NCBI GenBank assembly: GCA_035264445.1
Contig: DATFQE010000005.1
Location: 1 to 24,782, forward strand
From: DATFQE01 sp035264445
Lineage (GTDB): Bacteria > Actinomycetota > Thermoleophilia > Gaiellales > Gaiellaceae
Reading direction: 5' to 3'
Length of the DNA: 24,782 nt
Part shown: in pieces, positions 13,986 through 21,946 of the stretch
How positions within the stretch are numbered: the stretch's first letter is position 1
Layout of the letters: each line of letters opens with the position of its first letter
The notes under the pieces: model-generated
The model's input: only the letters and a program-made list of their open reading frames with translations
What the model was told of the DNA's origin: nothing
The model's database searches: none
Translations under genes and position numbers: made by a program

Positions 13986-15047
13986 ATGACACTTCCGATC
14001 CCACCGCACTTCGATCCCGCACGCGTGCGCGAGGTCTGGCGCGTGCCCTACGGGATGCGGGCCGACGAGGCGAGGGTATGGGCCGCCGATCACGGCCTGG
14101 CGCCCGCCGCCGAGGACGGCTTCCGCATCTGCCTCGTCCTCGTCGACGTGCAGAACACGTTCTGCATCCCTGGCTCCGAGCTGTATGTCGCCGGCCGCTC
14201 GGGGAACGGGGCCGTCGACGACAACCGTCGGCTCTGCGAGTTCATCTACCGGAATCTCAGCGCGATCACGCAGGTCGTCCCGACGATGGACACCCACCGC
14301 GTGATGCAGATCTTCCATCCGATCTGGCTCGTCGACGCGGACGGAAAGCACCCCGCTCCGTACACGCAAATCACCGCCGACGACGTCGAGAGCGGACGCT
14401 GGCGCCTGAACTCGGCGGTCGCGGCGAGCGTCGGCGTGGAGGAGGACTACGCCGAGCGGCAACTCCTTCACTACACACGCAGCCTCGAGGCCGGCGGCAA
14501 GTACAGCCTGACCATCTGGCCGTACCACTCGATGCTCGGTGGGATCGGCCATGCGCTCGCTTCGTCGGTCGAGGAGGCCGTCTTCTTCCATTCGGTCGCG
14601 CGCTACGCGCAGCCCCAGTTCGAGGTCAAGGGCGAGAACCCGCTCACCGAGCACTATTCGATCCTCGCGCCCGAGGTCCGCGAAGGCCCCGACGGCGAGC
14701 CGATCGCGGGCGTGAACGAGGCGCTGATCGAGCGGCTGCTCTCGTTCGACGCCGTCATCGTCGCCGGCCAGGCGAAGAGCCACTGCGTCGCCTGGACCAT
14801 CGACGACCTCCTCGAAGGCGACGACGAGCGGGAACGGGCGCTCGCGCCGCGCACCTACCTCCTGGAAGACTGCACCTCCCCGGTCGTCGTGGCCGGCGCC
14901 GACTACACCGAGGAGGCGAACGCCGCTTTCCGCCGCTTCGCGGACGCCGGGATGCACGTCGTCAGCTCAACGGAGCCGATGGAGAGCTGGCCGGAGCTCG
15001 GGGAGCTGCTTCAGGTGACGAGCTCGAGCCGCGGGTTCGGCCGGTAG
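13986..15047 (+). CDS. Isochorismatase-like cysteine hydrolase, nicotinamidase-like
   Basis: A 353-residue cysteine hydrolase. The Asp-Lys-Cys triad is visible: Asp54 in VLVDVQNTF, Lys172 in GGKYSLTIWPYH and Cys267 in GQAKSHCVAW. Nicotinamidase-type metal ligands also match: D102-T-H104, H111 and His181 in WPYH. Nicotinamidases turn nicotinamide into nicotinate. They are usually about 200 residues, so this is a long version with an N-terminal extension of about 45 residues and a large insertion (about 120-165). The neighbour on the opposite strand is nicotinate phosphoribosyltransferase, the next enzyme of the pathway, and the two 3' ends overlap by 37 bases. Nicotinamidase activity is inferred from motifs and context; another amide substrate is possible. 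Confidence 0.8.
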   Translation: MTLPIPPHFDPARVREVWRVPYGMRADEARVWAADHGLAPAAEDGFRICLVLVDVQNTFCIPGSELYVAGRSGNGAVDDNRRLCEFIYRNLSAITQVVPTMDTHRVMQIFHPIWLVDADGKHPAPYTQITADDVESGRWRLNSAVAASVGVEEDYAERQLLHYTRSLEAGGKYSLTIWPYHSMLGGIGHALASSVEEAVFFHSVARYAQPQFEVKGENPLTEHYSILAPEVREGPDGEPIAGVNEALIERLLSFDAVIVAGQAKSHCVAWTIDDLLEGDDERERALAPRTYLLEDCTSPVVVAGADYTEEANAAFRRFADAGMHVVSSTEPMESWPELGELLQVTSSSRGFGR

Positions 15048-16093
15048 CGCCGGCCGACCTTGGCCGACGGGCGTCCGTCGGTCATGACGACGTCGCCGGT
15101 GAAATCGTTCTCGCCGCGGATGAGCGACGAGCCGATCCCGTAGGAATCCACAGGCACGCCCGCGTCCTCGAAACGCTTGATCTTCTCGACGTCGAAGCCG
15201 CCGGACGCGACGATCTTCACCCGCTCGAAACCGTCACGGTCGAGCGCGTCACGCACCTTCCGGACGAGGCGCTCGTTGACGCCGCGGGGGTCGAAGTCGC
15301 CCAGCTCGTTCCAGAGCGAGCGGTCGACCAGCTGACCGCTGGTGTCGAGCCGGACTCCCCACAGACGTGGGCCGAGCGCGCGAGCGACCTCGAGCGCGGT
15401 GCGCACGGAGTCGTTCTCGAAGTCCACGAGCACGACGATGTTGAAGTCCTCCGGCGCCCACTCGGCGAACTTCGTCGCCGCGAGGACGGTGTTGCCGCCG
15501 TACGCGGAGATCAGCGCGTGCGGCACCGTGCCGAGGCCGCGCCCGCCCCACCATGAGGCCTGCGCGTCGGTCGTCATCCCGATCGGGGCGCCGACGTGCC
15601 CGCCGGCGACGTACGCGGCGTAGCCGTCGCCGGTCTGCACGCGCTGGTGGTCGTGGCGGGCCGGCATGAAGATGATCGGCTTCCGGTTGGCGGCTTTCAG
15701 GACGTCGGCGACGTTCGTGCTGATCAGCGTCCGCCGCGCCAGCGTGCCGAGGTAGGCGGTCTCGAGATGCGCGAAGAGCGTGTAGTCGCCCTCGATCGTC
15801 ATCACGGTCTCCCACGGCGCGATCTCGTCGCCGTCGTACAGGGCGTGGACGGTGAGCTCGTCCCAGTCGTCGACGCAGAGCTTCAGGATGGCGATCGCCT
15901 CGTCGATCCCGCCGAGGATCGACTCTCGCTTCTGGAAGACCTGCATGACGACCCGCGGATGGCGGCCGTCCGCAAGCAGCGCCGCGCGCGTGTGGTTGAA
16001 GTACGCGTCGCTGTAGTAGCCCTCCCGCATCTTCTCGACCGGGAGGTCGAAGATCTCCGGCGGGAGCCGCCTACGCTGGGTCTGGACGGCCAT
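15011..16093 (-). CDS. pncB: Nicotinate phosphoribosyltransferase
   Basis: A 360-residue phosphoribosyltransferase of the NAPRT/quinolinate PRT fold, which joins nicotinate to PRPP, giving nicotinate mononucleotide for NAD synthesis. Visible landmarks are EGYYSDAYFNHTR near residues 24-36, the segment FMPARHDHQRVQTGDGYAAY, WGGRGLGTVPHALISAYGG, WGVRLDTSGQL (the RLDSG-type phosphate loop), KIVASGGFDVEKIKRFE and YGIGSSL. It is shorter than E. coli PncB (about 400) and resembles the shorter bacterial/archaeal form. Its ATG lies within the end of the DUF1385 gene (23-base overlap), so the two share a transcript. Its 3' end overlaps the convergent hydrolase gene by 37 bases. Confidence 0.88.
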   Translation of the reverse strand: MAVQTQRRRLPPEIFDLPVEKMREGYYSDAYFNHTRAALLADGRHPRVVMQVFQKRESILGGIDEAIAILKLCVDDWDELTVHALYDGDEIAPWETVMTIEGDYTLFAHLETAYLGTLARRTLISTNVADVLKAANRKPIIFMPARHDHQRVQTGDGYAAYVAGGHVGAPIGMTTDAQASWWGGRGLGTVPHALISAYGGNTVLAATKFAEWAPEDFNIVVLVDFENDSVRTALEVARALGPRLWGVRLDTSGQLVDRSLWNELGDFDPRGVNERLVRKVRDALDRDGFERVKIVASGGFDVEKIKRFEDAGVPVDSYGIGSSLIRGENDFTGDVVMTDGRPSAKVGRRYRPNPRLELVT

Positions 16094-16859
16094 CTTCGAG
16101 CCGGAGGCAAGCGGTGAGCGCGGCTTCGGCTACCTCGACCTGCTCGGGTGTCGGCTCGGCCGTCGCGAGGCGGTGCTGAAGCTCGTGGCCCGGCCTCGCG
16201 AGCGCCCTGGAGAGCCGGTGGTCGGGGTGACGCACCATCCAGCTGAAGATCTCCGTCGAGACCGCCACGGCGCCGAGCGTGGCTGCACCACGCGCCGCGC
16301 TGCGGAGGTGGATCGGCGCCCTCGCCGCGAGGGCGTTTCCGATCGTGAGCGTCGCGACCATCGGACCGAGCAGGTGCGAGCCGCAGCGCTCGTGCTCCTT
16401 CTCGCGCGCCTCGCCGTGCTCGTAGCTGCCGATCGAGATGTGCTCGGCGCCGTGGTAGGCGGCGAGCTCGCCGCCGCGCAGCGCGAAGGCAGCGGGGACG
16501 ATCGATGCGAGGGTCGCGACGGTCTCGCGGGCCGCGGGGCCGAGCGTCTTCGACCCGCGTGCGAGGCCCGCGATCCCCGCGCTGGCCGCCATCGCGGTGA
16601 TCACGCGGGGCCGCTCGAACGGCAGGCGCGCCTCCGGCAGCCGGCGCCGGATCTCCGGGAGCAGCATGAAGACCTCGGCGAGCTTGGCCGGCCCCCGGAG
16701 CAGCGGGCTGCTGATGTCGGCGGAGCGGAAACGCTTGGGCGCCGACTCGACCTTGAGCGTCCCGTCCGGCAGCCGAACCGCGCACGCCCAGGACGTCGGC
16801 CCGTGGACGAGCACGCCGTTCGCCAGCGCCATCCCGCCGAGGCGGATCTTGTCGCTCAT
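16071..16859 (-). CDS. DUF1385 (YqhQ-like) protein
   Basis: A 262-residue DUF1385/YqhQ-type protein, a family of unknown function often annotated as a predicted metal-dependent enzyme. Landmarks are IRLGGMALANGVLVHGP (5-21), the AVRLPDGTLKVES strand (27-39) and the conserved AYHGAEHISIGSYEHGE (134-150) with REKEHERCGSHLLGP (152-166). The histidines, glutamates and cysteine there could bind metal. Hydrophobic stretches (ITAMAASAGIAGLA, ATLASIVPAAFAL, MVATLTIGNALA) suggest membrane association. The ATG at 16859 was chosen because TAGCCT lies seven bases upstream. The gene overlaps NAPRT by 23 bases. Whether it takes part in NAD salvage is unknown. Confidence 0.83.
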   Translation of the reverse strand: MSDKIRLGGMALANGVLVHGPTSWACAVRLPDGTLKVESAPKRFRSADISSPLLRGPAKLAEVFMLLPEIRRRLPEARLPFERPRVITAMAASAGIAGLARGSKTLGPAARETVATLASIVPAAFALRGGELAAYHGAEHISIGSYEHGEAREKEHERCGSHLLGPMVATLTIGNALAARAPIHLRSAARGAATLGAVAVSTEIFSWMVRHPDHRLSRALARPGHELQHRLATAEPTPEQVEVAEAALTACLRLEDGRPDPA

Positions 16860-16866
16860 ACGAGAC

Positions 16867-16872
16867 AGGCTA
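16867..16872 (-). promoter_or_regulatory. -10 box of DUF1385-NAPRT unit (leaderless)
   Basis: TAGCCT on the minus strand, then seven bases and the ATG at 16859. The same hexamer at nearly the same spacing precedes the ETF and YceH genes. No convincing -35 is seen. Confidence 0.55.
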
Positions 16873-16920
16873 ACTCCGCGGGGCGGGCTCGGGGACATGT
16901 CTGGTGAACGCGTCGACCTC

Positions 16921-18216
16921 CTAGCCGAGGAGCGCCTCGGCCGCCTCGCGCAGGAAGCGCGCGCCGAGGGCGAGGTCGTCGACGTGCGCCCGCTCGTCGG
17001 CCGAGTGGACGAGGCGGGAGGCGAGCTCGGGATCCATGGTCCGCATCGGGAAGAACCCGTAGACCACGGTGCCGAAGGCCTCTCGCAGCCAATGGCTGTC
17101 GGTGAAGCCTGCGACCATCACGGGAGTCGCGACAGCGCCCGGCTCAAGCCGCTCGACGAACGAGGCGACGACCTCCCACAGCGGCGATTCCATCGTCGAC
17201 CGCGTCCCACCCCACGCCTCGATCCACTGGAGGTCGTACGAAGCCCCGCCGAGCACCTCGCGGATCAGCGGCTCCGCGTCGGCCGGCAACTGTCCGGGAA
17301 GCAGCCTGCAGTCGACGGTGACGTCGCAGCGCGCGGGGATCACGTTCCGCTTCTGCGAGGCGGCGATCATCGTCGGCGACAGGGTCAGCGACAGCAGCGG
17401 CTCGACGAGGTCACCGGCGAGCGGATGGATCGCCCGCGCGCGCTCGAGCGCCTCCTCGACGCCGGCCGGCTTCTCACCCGTGAGCACCTCCAGAAGCGCC
17501 GTCGTCTCAGGGCCGAGCGTCCGCTCGGGCCGATACGCGGCGAGGCGCTCGATCAGCGAGGCCGCCTTGACCAGCGCGTTGTCCGCGATCCCGGGCATCG
17601 ACGCATGGCCGCTGCGGCCGTGCACCGTGAGCAGGAACGGCGCGCTCATCTTCTCAGCGGTCGAGCAGAGGTAGAGCACGCGCCCTCCGAGCTCGAGCCG
17701 GTCGCCGCCGCCCTCGTTGAGCGCGTACTCGCAGCGGACGGCGTCCGGGTGAGCCCGGACGAGCCACTGCAGCCCGAAGTCCTCACCCACCTCCTCGTCG
17801 GCCGTCGCGGCGAAGATCAGGTCGCCGCTCGGCTCGAACCCCTCGCGGGCAAGTGACGCGATCGCGACCGCGCTGGCCGCCACCTGACCCTTCATGTCGA
17901 GCGCGCCGCGGCCCCAGACGTAGTCGTCGCGCAGCTCGCCCGACCACGGGTCGACCTGCCATTCGGCCGAGTCGGCGAGAACCGTGTCGGTGTGCGACAA
18001 GAAGAGCAGCCGCGGCCCTTCACCGCCGGGGATGCGAGCCACGAGGTTCGCGCGGTCGGCCACCTTGGCGAAGAGCTCGCACCGAACGCCGTAGTCCTCG
18101 AGGTAGGCCCGCAGGAGCTCGGCGGCACGCGTCTCGTTTCCCGGCGGGTTCACCGTGTCCAGCCGGATCAGCTCCCGGAGGAGCTCGACCGTCTCGTCGC
18201 GTAGCGCGTCGGACAC
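16921..18216 (-). CDS. M20-family metallopeptidase/deacylase (ArgE/DapE/ACY1 type)
   Basis: A 431-residue M20 hydrolase with two-zinc chemistry, acting on N-acyl amino acids or small peptides. Ligands and catalytic residues are visible: H75 and D77 in LSHTDTV, D107 in GRGALDMKG, E141-E142 in ADEEVG, and the C-terminal His in LVHSADERAHVDDL. A lid/dimerisation domain begins with a segment near VHGRSGHASMPGIADNALV. The substrate (acetylornithine, succinyl-diaminopimelate, carnosine-like or other) is not determined. The GTG at 18216 gives MSDALRDETVELLREL, typical for the family. A TTG at 18228, four codons upstream and eight bases after a TATGCT box, is an alternative. The gene is transcribed away from RarA. 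Confidence 0.88.
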   Translation of the reverse strand: MSDALRDETVELLRELIRLDTVNPPGNETRAAELLRAYLEDYGVRCELFAKVADRANLVARIPGGEGPRLLFLSHTDTVLADSAEWQVDPWSGELRDDYVWGRGALDMKGQVAASAVAIASLAREGFEPSGDLIFAATADEEVGEDFGLQWLVRAHPDAVRCEYALNEGGGDRLELGGRVLYLCSTAEKMSAPFLLTVHGRSGHASMPGIADNALVKAASLIERLAAYRPERTLGPETTALLEVLTGEKPAGVEEALERARAIHPLAGDLVEPLLSLTLSPTMIAASQKRNVIPARCDVTVDCRLLPGQLPADAEPLIREVLGGASYDLQWIEAWGGTRSTMESPLWEVVASFVERLEPGAVATPVMVAGFTDSHWLREAFGTVVYGFFPMRTMDPELASRLVHSADERAHVDDLALGARFLREAAEALLG

Positions 18217-18236
18217 GTCCGCAGCCAAGGCGCGGG

Positions 18237-18244
18237 AGCATACT
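18237..18244. promoter_or_regulatory. Overlapping divergent -10 boxes between M20 gene and RarA
   Basis: AGCATACT holds TATGCT on the minus strand (18242-18237, eight bases before the TTG at 18228) and CATACT on the plus strand (18239-18244, eight bases before the RarA ATG). Both genes would start from the same eight bases. The plus-strand box is not a strict TANNNT. Confidence 0.4.
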
Positions 18245-18252
18245 TGCGCGGA

Positions 18253-19488
18253 ATGAGCGATCTGTTCTCCGACGCGGCGCGTGAGCGGCTCCCGGAGGTA
18301 GCTCCGCTGGCGATTCGCGTCCGACCGAAGACGCTCGAGGAGTTCGTCGGCCAGCCCCAGATCCTCGGCGACCGCTCGGCCCTCCGGACGGGCATCGAGA
18401 ACGACCGGGTCGGCTCGATGATCCTCTACGGCCCCCCGGGCAGCGGGAAGACGACGCTCGCGAGGATCGTCGCCCACACGACCGGAGCCGAGTTCGAGGA
18501 GCTCTCGGCCGTGTCGGCGACGGTCGGCGACGTGAGGGGAGTTCTGGCCCGCGCCAGGGAACGCCTCGGCGCCCAGGGACAGCGGACGATCCTGTTCCTC
18601 GACGAGATCCACCGCTTCAACAAGGCGCAGCAGGACGCGCTGCTCCCCGCCGTCGAGGAGGGCGTCGTGACGCTGATCGGCGCCACGACGGAGAACCCCT
18701 ACTTCGAGGTCAATTCCGCACTGCTGTCGCGGATGCAGCTGTACGAGCTGGAGCCGCTCTCCGACGAGGAGCTCGCCGAGGTTGTCCGCCGTGGAACGAC
18801 GGAGCTCGGCGTCTCACTCGACGACGGCGTCGCCGAGCTGATCGTCCGCCGCGCCGGCGGCGACGCCAGGCACGCGCTCAGCATCCTCGAGCTCGCCGCG
18901 CAGACCGCCGATGCGGAAGGCGCGGCCATCGGCGAGGCGCATGTCGAGGACGCCGCGCGCAAGCGGCCGCTCGTGTACGACAAGGGCGGCGACGCCCACT
19001 ACGACTTCATCTCGGCCTTCATCAAATCGATGCGCGGCTCCGACCCCGACGCGGCGGTCTACTACCTCGCGGCGATGCTCGAGGGCGGCGAGGATCCGCG
19101 CTTCGTCGCGAGGCGGATGATCGTGCTCGCCTCGGAGGATGTCGGCAATGCCGATCCGCAGGCGCTGCTCGTGGCGGTCGCGGCCGCCCACGCCGTGGAG
19201 CACGTCGGCCTACCCGAGGCACGGCTGAATCTCGCCCAGGCGGCTATCTACCTTGCGCGCGCACCGAAGTCGAATGCGGTGATCAAGGCACTGGGAGCGG
19301 CGGCGGCCGACGTCCGCGAGCACGGCCACCTGCGGCCGCCCGACGCACTGCGCGACACGCATTACTACGGCGCGAAGAAGCTCGGCCGCGGCAAGGGCTA
19401 CATCTACCCGCACAGCGACCCGGCCGGCTTCGAGGTCGACCACCTCCCGGACGAGCTCAAGGGCCGCAAATACGTCGAGGACGATTAG
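18253..19488 (+). CDS. rarA: Replication-associated recombination protein A (MgsA/Mgs1/WRNIP1 family)
   Basis: A 411-residue AAA+ ATPase that acts at stalled replication forks. It begins MSDLFSDAARERLPEVAPLA and continues with IRVRPKTLEEFVGQ. Walker A is GPPGSGKT (60-67), Walker B LFLDEIHRFNKAQQD (114-128), followed by the sensor stretch GATTENPYFEVNSALLSR. The C-terminal tetramerisation part is also well conserved (ASEDVGNADPQALLVAVAAA, YLARAPKSNAVI, YGAKKLGRGKGYIYPHSDP). Length is standard. The ATG at 18253 is preferred over the in-frame TTG at 18244, because the family N-terminus begins there. Its stop overlaps that of the convergent metallophosphoesterase gene. This is a core housekeeping gene. 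Confidence 0.96.
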   Translation: MSDLFSDAARERLPEVAPLAIRVRPKTLEEFVGQPQILGDRSALRTGIENDRVGSMILYGPPGSGKTTLARIVAHTTGAEFEELSAVSATVGDVRGVLARARERLGAQGQRTILFLDEIHRFNKAQQDALLPAVEEGVVTLIGATTENPYFEVNSALLSRMQLYELEPLSDEELAEVVRRGTTELGVSLDDGVAELIVRRAGGDARHALSILELAAQTADAEGAAIGEAHVEDAARKRPLVYDKGGDAHYDFISAFIKSMRGSDPDAAVYYLAAMLEGGEDPRFVARRMIVLASEDVGNADPQALLVAVAAAHAVEHVGLPEARLNLAQAAIYLARAPKSNAVIKALGAAAADVREHGHLRPPDALRDTHYYGAKKLGRGKGYIYPHSDPAGFEVDHLPDELKGRKYVEDD

Positions 19489-20156
19489 TCCGAGCCGCGC
19501 TCGATCCGCCCTGCCGCCTGCTCGGACCACGGGCTCGCGAGGACCCGCCATTCGGCGGCCGCGCGCTCCGTGTCGTACTCGGTACGGCGGAACTCGAACG
19601 CGCCGCCGTCGAGCCGCACCGCCCAGGCCGCCCGGACGTCGCCGTCGAGCGGCATCCCGACGCTGCCCGGGTTGAGGAGGTCGGTGCCGTTCGGCCCGGG
19701 CCGCCGAAACTGCTGGTGGCTGTGCCCGAAGACGACGGTCGTGTCAGCGACGCCCGCGAGCATTCGCTCCTCACCCTCCTCCGGCCGCGGTGCGAAGCTC
19801 TCGACGTCCGAGAGCGGCGACCCGTGCACGTAGAGGACGCCGTCGAGCTCGATCTGCGCCTGCAGCGAGTACTGCCAACCCTCCTCGGACCCGAGGCCGG
19901 AATCGGAGGCCTCGATCACCTCGACCACCTCGGGTCGGTCGAGCGGCGACTCGCGCAGCCAGCGCTCGTTGTTCCCGCGGATCCACGTCGAGGCGGCAAG
20001 GGAGCGCAGCAGCTTCAGCGTCTCGAGCGGCCAGGGGCAGTGCGCCGAGTAGTCGCCGCCGAGCAGCCACCGATCCACGCCTTCCCGCTCGGCGTCCGCG
20101 AGCACAGCCTCCAGCGCCGGCAGGTTCCCATGGATGTCGTAGAGAAGACCGAGCAC
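19485..20156 (-). CDS. Calcineurin-like metallophosphoesterase (YfcE/MJ0936-like)
   Basis: A 223-residue phosphoesterase with the two-metal site of the family: D7-x-H9 in YDIHGNLPALEAVL, GGDY (33-36, Asp35), GNNE (61-64, the family's GNHD/E), a His in LYVHGSPLSD, and GHSH in VVFGHSHQQF. The final segment, LLNPGSVGMP, is typical of the YfcE/MJ0936 group of cyclic or phosphodiesterases. The natural substrate is unknown. The GTG at 20156 has GGAAGG four bases upstream and a TATCTT -10 (20179-20174), giving a short leader. Its 3' end shares TTAG with the RarA stop (19485-19488). Its -10 lies within the first codons of the divergent ETF gene. Confidence 0.88.
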   Translation of the reverse strand: MLGLLYDIHGNLPALEAVLADAEREGVDRWLLGGDYSAHCPWPLETLKLLRSLAASTWIRGNNERWLRESPLDRPEVVEVIEASDSGLGSEEGWQYSLQAQIELDGVLYVHGSPLSDVESFAPRPEEGEERMLAGVADTTVVFGHSHQQFRRPGPNGTDLLNPGSVGMPLDGDVRAAWAVRLDGGAFEFRRTEYDTERAAAEWRVLASPWSEQAAGRIERGSD

Positions 20157-20157
20157 G

Positions 20158-20163
20158 TAGCCT
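20158..20163 (+). promoter_or_regulatory. -10 box of the fused ETF gene (leaderless)
   Basis: TAGCCT, then seven bases and the GTG at 20171. The box overlaps the ribosome-binding region of the divergent phosphoesterase gene (GGAAGG, 20166-20161 on the minus strand). Confidence 0.55.
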
Positions 20164-20170
20164 TCCGCCG

Positions 20171-21928
20171 GTGAAGATAGTCGTCCTGGTCAAACAGGTC
20201 CCGCATCCACAGGCGATCGAGTTCGACGAGGAGACCAGGACGCTCAAGCGCGAAGGCGTTCCGCTCTTGCTCAACCCGTTCGACCGCGCGGCCGTACGAA
20301 CGGCCGTCGTCCTGCGGGACGAGGCCGGCGGAGAGGTCGTCGCGATGACGATGGGGCCGCCGGCCGCGCAGGACGCTCTGCGCGAGACGCTCGCCCTCGG
20401 CGCCGACCGCGCGATCCACCTCTCCGACCGCGTGTTCGCGGTCGCGGACACGCTCGGAACCTCGCGGACGATCGCGCTCGCCCTACGCAAGGAGGGAGAC
20501 GTCGACCTCGTGCTCACCGGGCGCAAGACCGTCGACTCGGAGACCTGGCAGGTACCGCCCGAGGTCGCGGCCTTCCTCGGCTGGCCGCAGATCGTGAGTG
20601 CGCTGTCGCTCGAGCCGACGAACGGAGGTCTCCGCGTCACGCGCGAGATCGACGGCGGCGAGGAGGACTACGAGGTGCAGCTTCCGGCGGTTGTCTCGGT
20701 GGCGCGCGCGCACGAGGACGAGGCCGAGCCGGCGGACGGCCGCATCGACGTCTGGAGCGCGAGCGACCTCGTCGACGACCTCGTAGAGAACGACAAGCGC
20801 TTCGGCCAGCCGGGGTCGCCGACGCGCGTGCTCGTCGTTCGTGACGCGACGCCGGAGCGGGCGGGGTTGCGGGTCGCGGGGGTGGACGAGGCGGTCGAGG
20901 CGGTCGCGCGCCTGCTCGAGGAGTCGAAGCCTCCGGCGCCCTCGTGGGAGAAGCCGCCCCACGCCGCCGAGAGGCCGGCCGCGCACTACGACGCCTGGTC
21001 GGTCGTCGAGACCCGCGACGGGCGACCGACCCGAGCGTCGCTGGAGCTCGTCGCCAAGGCGCGCGAGCTCTCCGGGAAGCTGGGCGGACGCGCCGGCGCG
21101 CTCCTCGTCGGCCACGGCCTGGAGGAGGCCGCGAAGGAGGCAATCCGGCACGGCGCCGAGGCCGCGTATGTCGTCGACGACGGGTCGTTCGTCACCTACG
21201 ACGCGGCGCGGATCGCCGCCGCGCTTCGCCTCGTGGTCGAGCGGGAGCGACCGCACGTGCTGCTCATCCCCGCAAGCGCGCGTGGCCGCGACTACGGGCC
21301 ACGGCTTGCGGGAGACCTCGAGGTCGGGATGACGGGCGACTGCGTCGACGTCGACATCGCGAAGGCGGGCCGCCTGCTGCAGAGGAAGCCGGCGTACGGC
21401 GGCAACATCGTCTCGGTCATCCTCGGCGCCACGAACCCGCAGCTGGCGACGGTGCGCTCGCGCATGTTCGAGCCGCTCGAGCCACGCGAGGTCACGGGCG
21501 AGATCCACCGCGTCTCGCCCGACGGTCTTCCGCCGGCGCGCACCAGGCTGCTCGAACGGCGCGGCGGAACGGACGCCTGGCGGCTCGACGAGGCGGAGGT
21601 CGTCGTCCTGCTCGGCCCCGGCGGCGGCGAGCCGGAGGAGGTCGCCGAGCTCACTCGCCAGGCGGGCGCTGCCTTCGGCGCTTCACGCGAGCTGTGTGCG
21701 TCGGCCGCCGTCCCGTGGAGCTACCACGTCGGGCTCTACGGCCGGCCGGTGGCGCCTCGCGTCCTGATCGCGCTGGACGTGCCCGACGACTTCGAGCACG
21801 TGACGGGCTTCGTCAAAGCCGGCGTGGTCGTTGCCGTCCCTGAGGCAGCCTGGCAGGCGGACGTCCAGGTCAGCGCCGGGCCGGACTCGCTGCGCGAGCT
21901 GGTGAACCGCATCGCCGCGCTCGTGTAG
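20171..21928 (+). CDS. Single-chain electron transfer flavoprotein (beta-alpha fusion)
   Basis: A 585-residue protein in which an ETF beta subunit (about 1-250) and an ETF alpha subunit (about 275-585) are joined by a Pro-rich linker (about 251-272). The beta part has VLVKQVPHPQAIEFDEETRT, the MGPPAAQDALRETLALGADR repeat and the AMP-site region GRKTVDSETWQVPPEVAAFL. The alpha part has VVETRDGRPTRASLELVAKA, RGRDYGPRLAGDL and RKPAYGGNIVSVI. ETFs pass electrons from acyl-CoA or other dehydrogenases to the quinone pool. The last domain, which holds FAD in normal ETFs, has GASR (503-506), but SGGRG is LGPGGGE, the QTGK region is GLYGRP, and GISGAIQHLAGM is replaced by DVPDDFEHVTGF. FAD binding is therefore doubtful. 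No frameshift is present. The GTG at 20171 fits the leaderless box. Confidence 0.88.
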   Translation: MKIVVLVKQVPHPQAIEFDEETRTLKREGVPLLLNPFDRAAVRTAVVLRDEAGGEVVAMTMGPPAAQDALRETLALGADRAIHLSDRVFAVADTLGTSRTIALALRKEGDVDLVLTGRKTVDSETWQVPPEVAAFLGWPQIVSALSLEPTNGGLRVTREIDGGEEDYEVQLPAVVSVARAHEDEAEPADGRIDVWSASDLVDDLVENDKRFGQPGSPTRVLVVRDATPERAGLRVAGVDEAVEAVARLLEESKPPAPSWEKPPHAAERPAAHYDAWSVVETRDGRPTRASLELVAKARELSGKLGGRAGALLVGHGLEEAAKEAIRHGAEAAYVVDDGSFVTYDAARIAAALRLVVERERPHVLLIPASARGRDYGPRLAGDLEVGMTGDCVDVDIAKAGRLLQRKPAYGGNIVSVILGATNPQLATVRSRMFEPLEPREVTGEIHRVSPDGLPPARTRLLERRGGTDAWRLDEAEVVVLLGPGGGEPEEVAELTRQAGAAFGASRELCASAAVPWSYHVGLYGRPVAPRVLIALDVPDDFEHVTGFVKAGVVVAVPEAAWQADVQVSAGPDSLRELVNRIAALV

Positions 21929-21932
21929 CCGT

Positions 21933-21938
21933 TACGGT
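21933..21938 (+). promoter_or_regulatory. -10 box of the receiver gene (leaderless)
   Basis: TACGGT begins four bases after the ETF stop codon and is followed by eight bases and the ATG at 21947. The receiver gene may thus be expressed separately from the ETF gene. Confidence 0.45.
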
Positions 21939-21946
21939 TCGGCGCC

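Noticed and set aside
16921..18612. An N-terminal extension of the M20 protein to position 18612
   Set aside because: The extra part is the reverse of the rarA 5' region and has no homology-like pattern. The M20 family N-terminus begins at 18216-18228.
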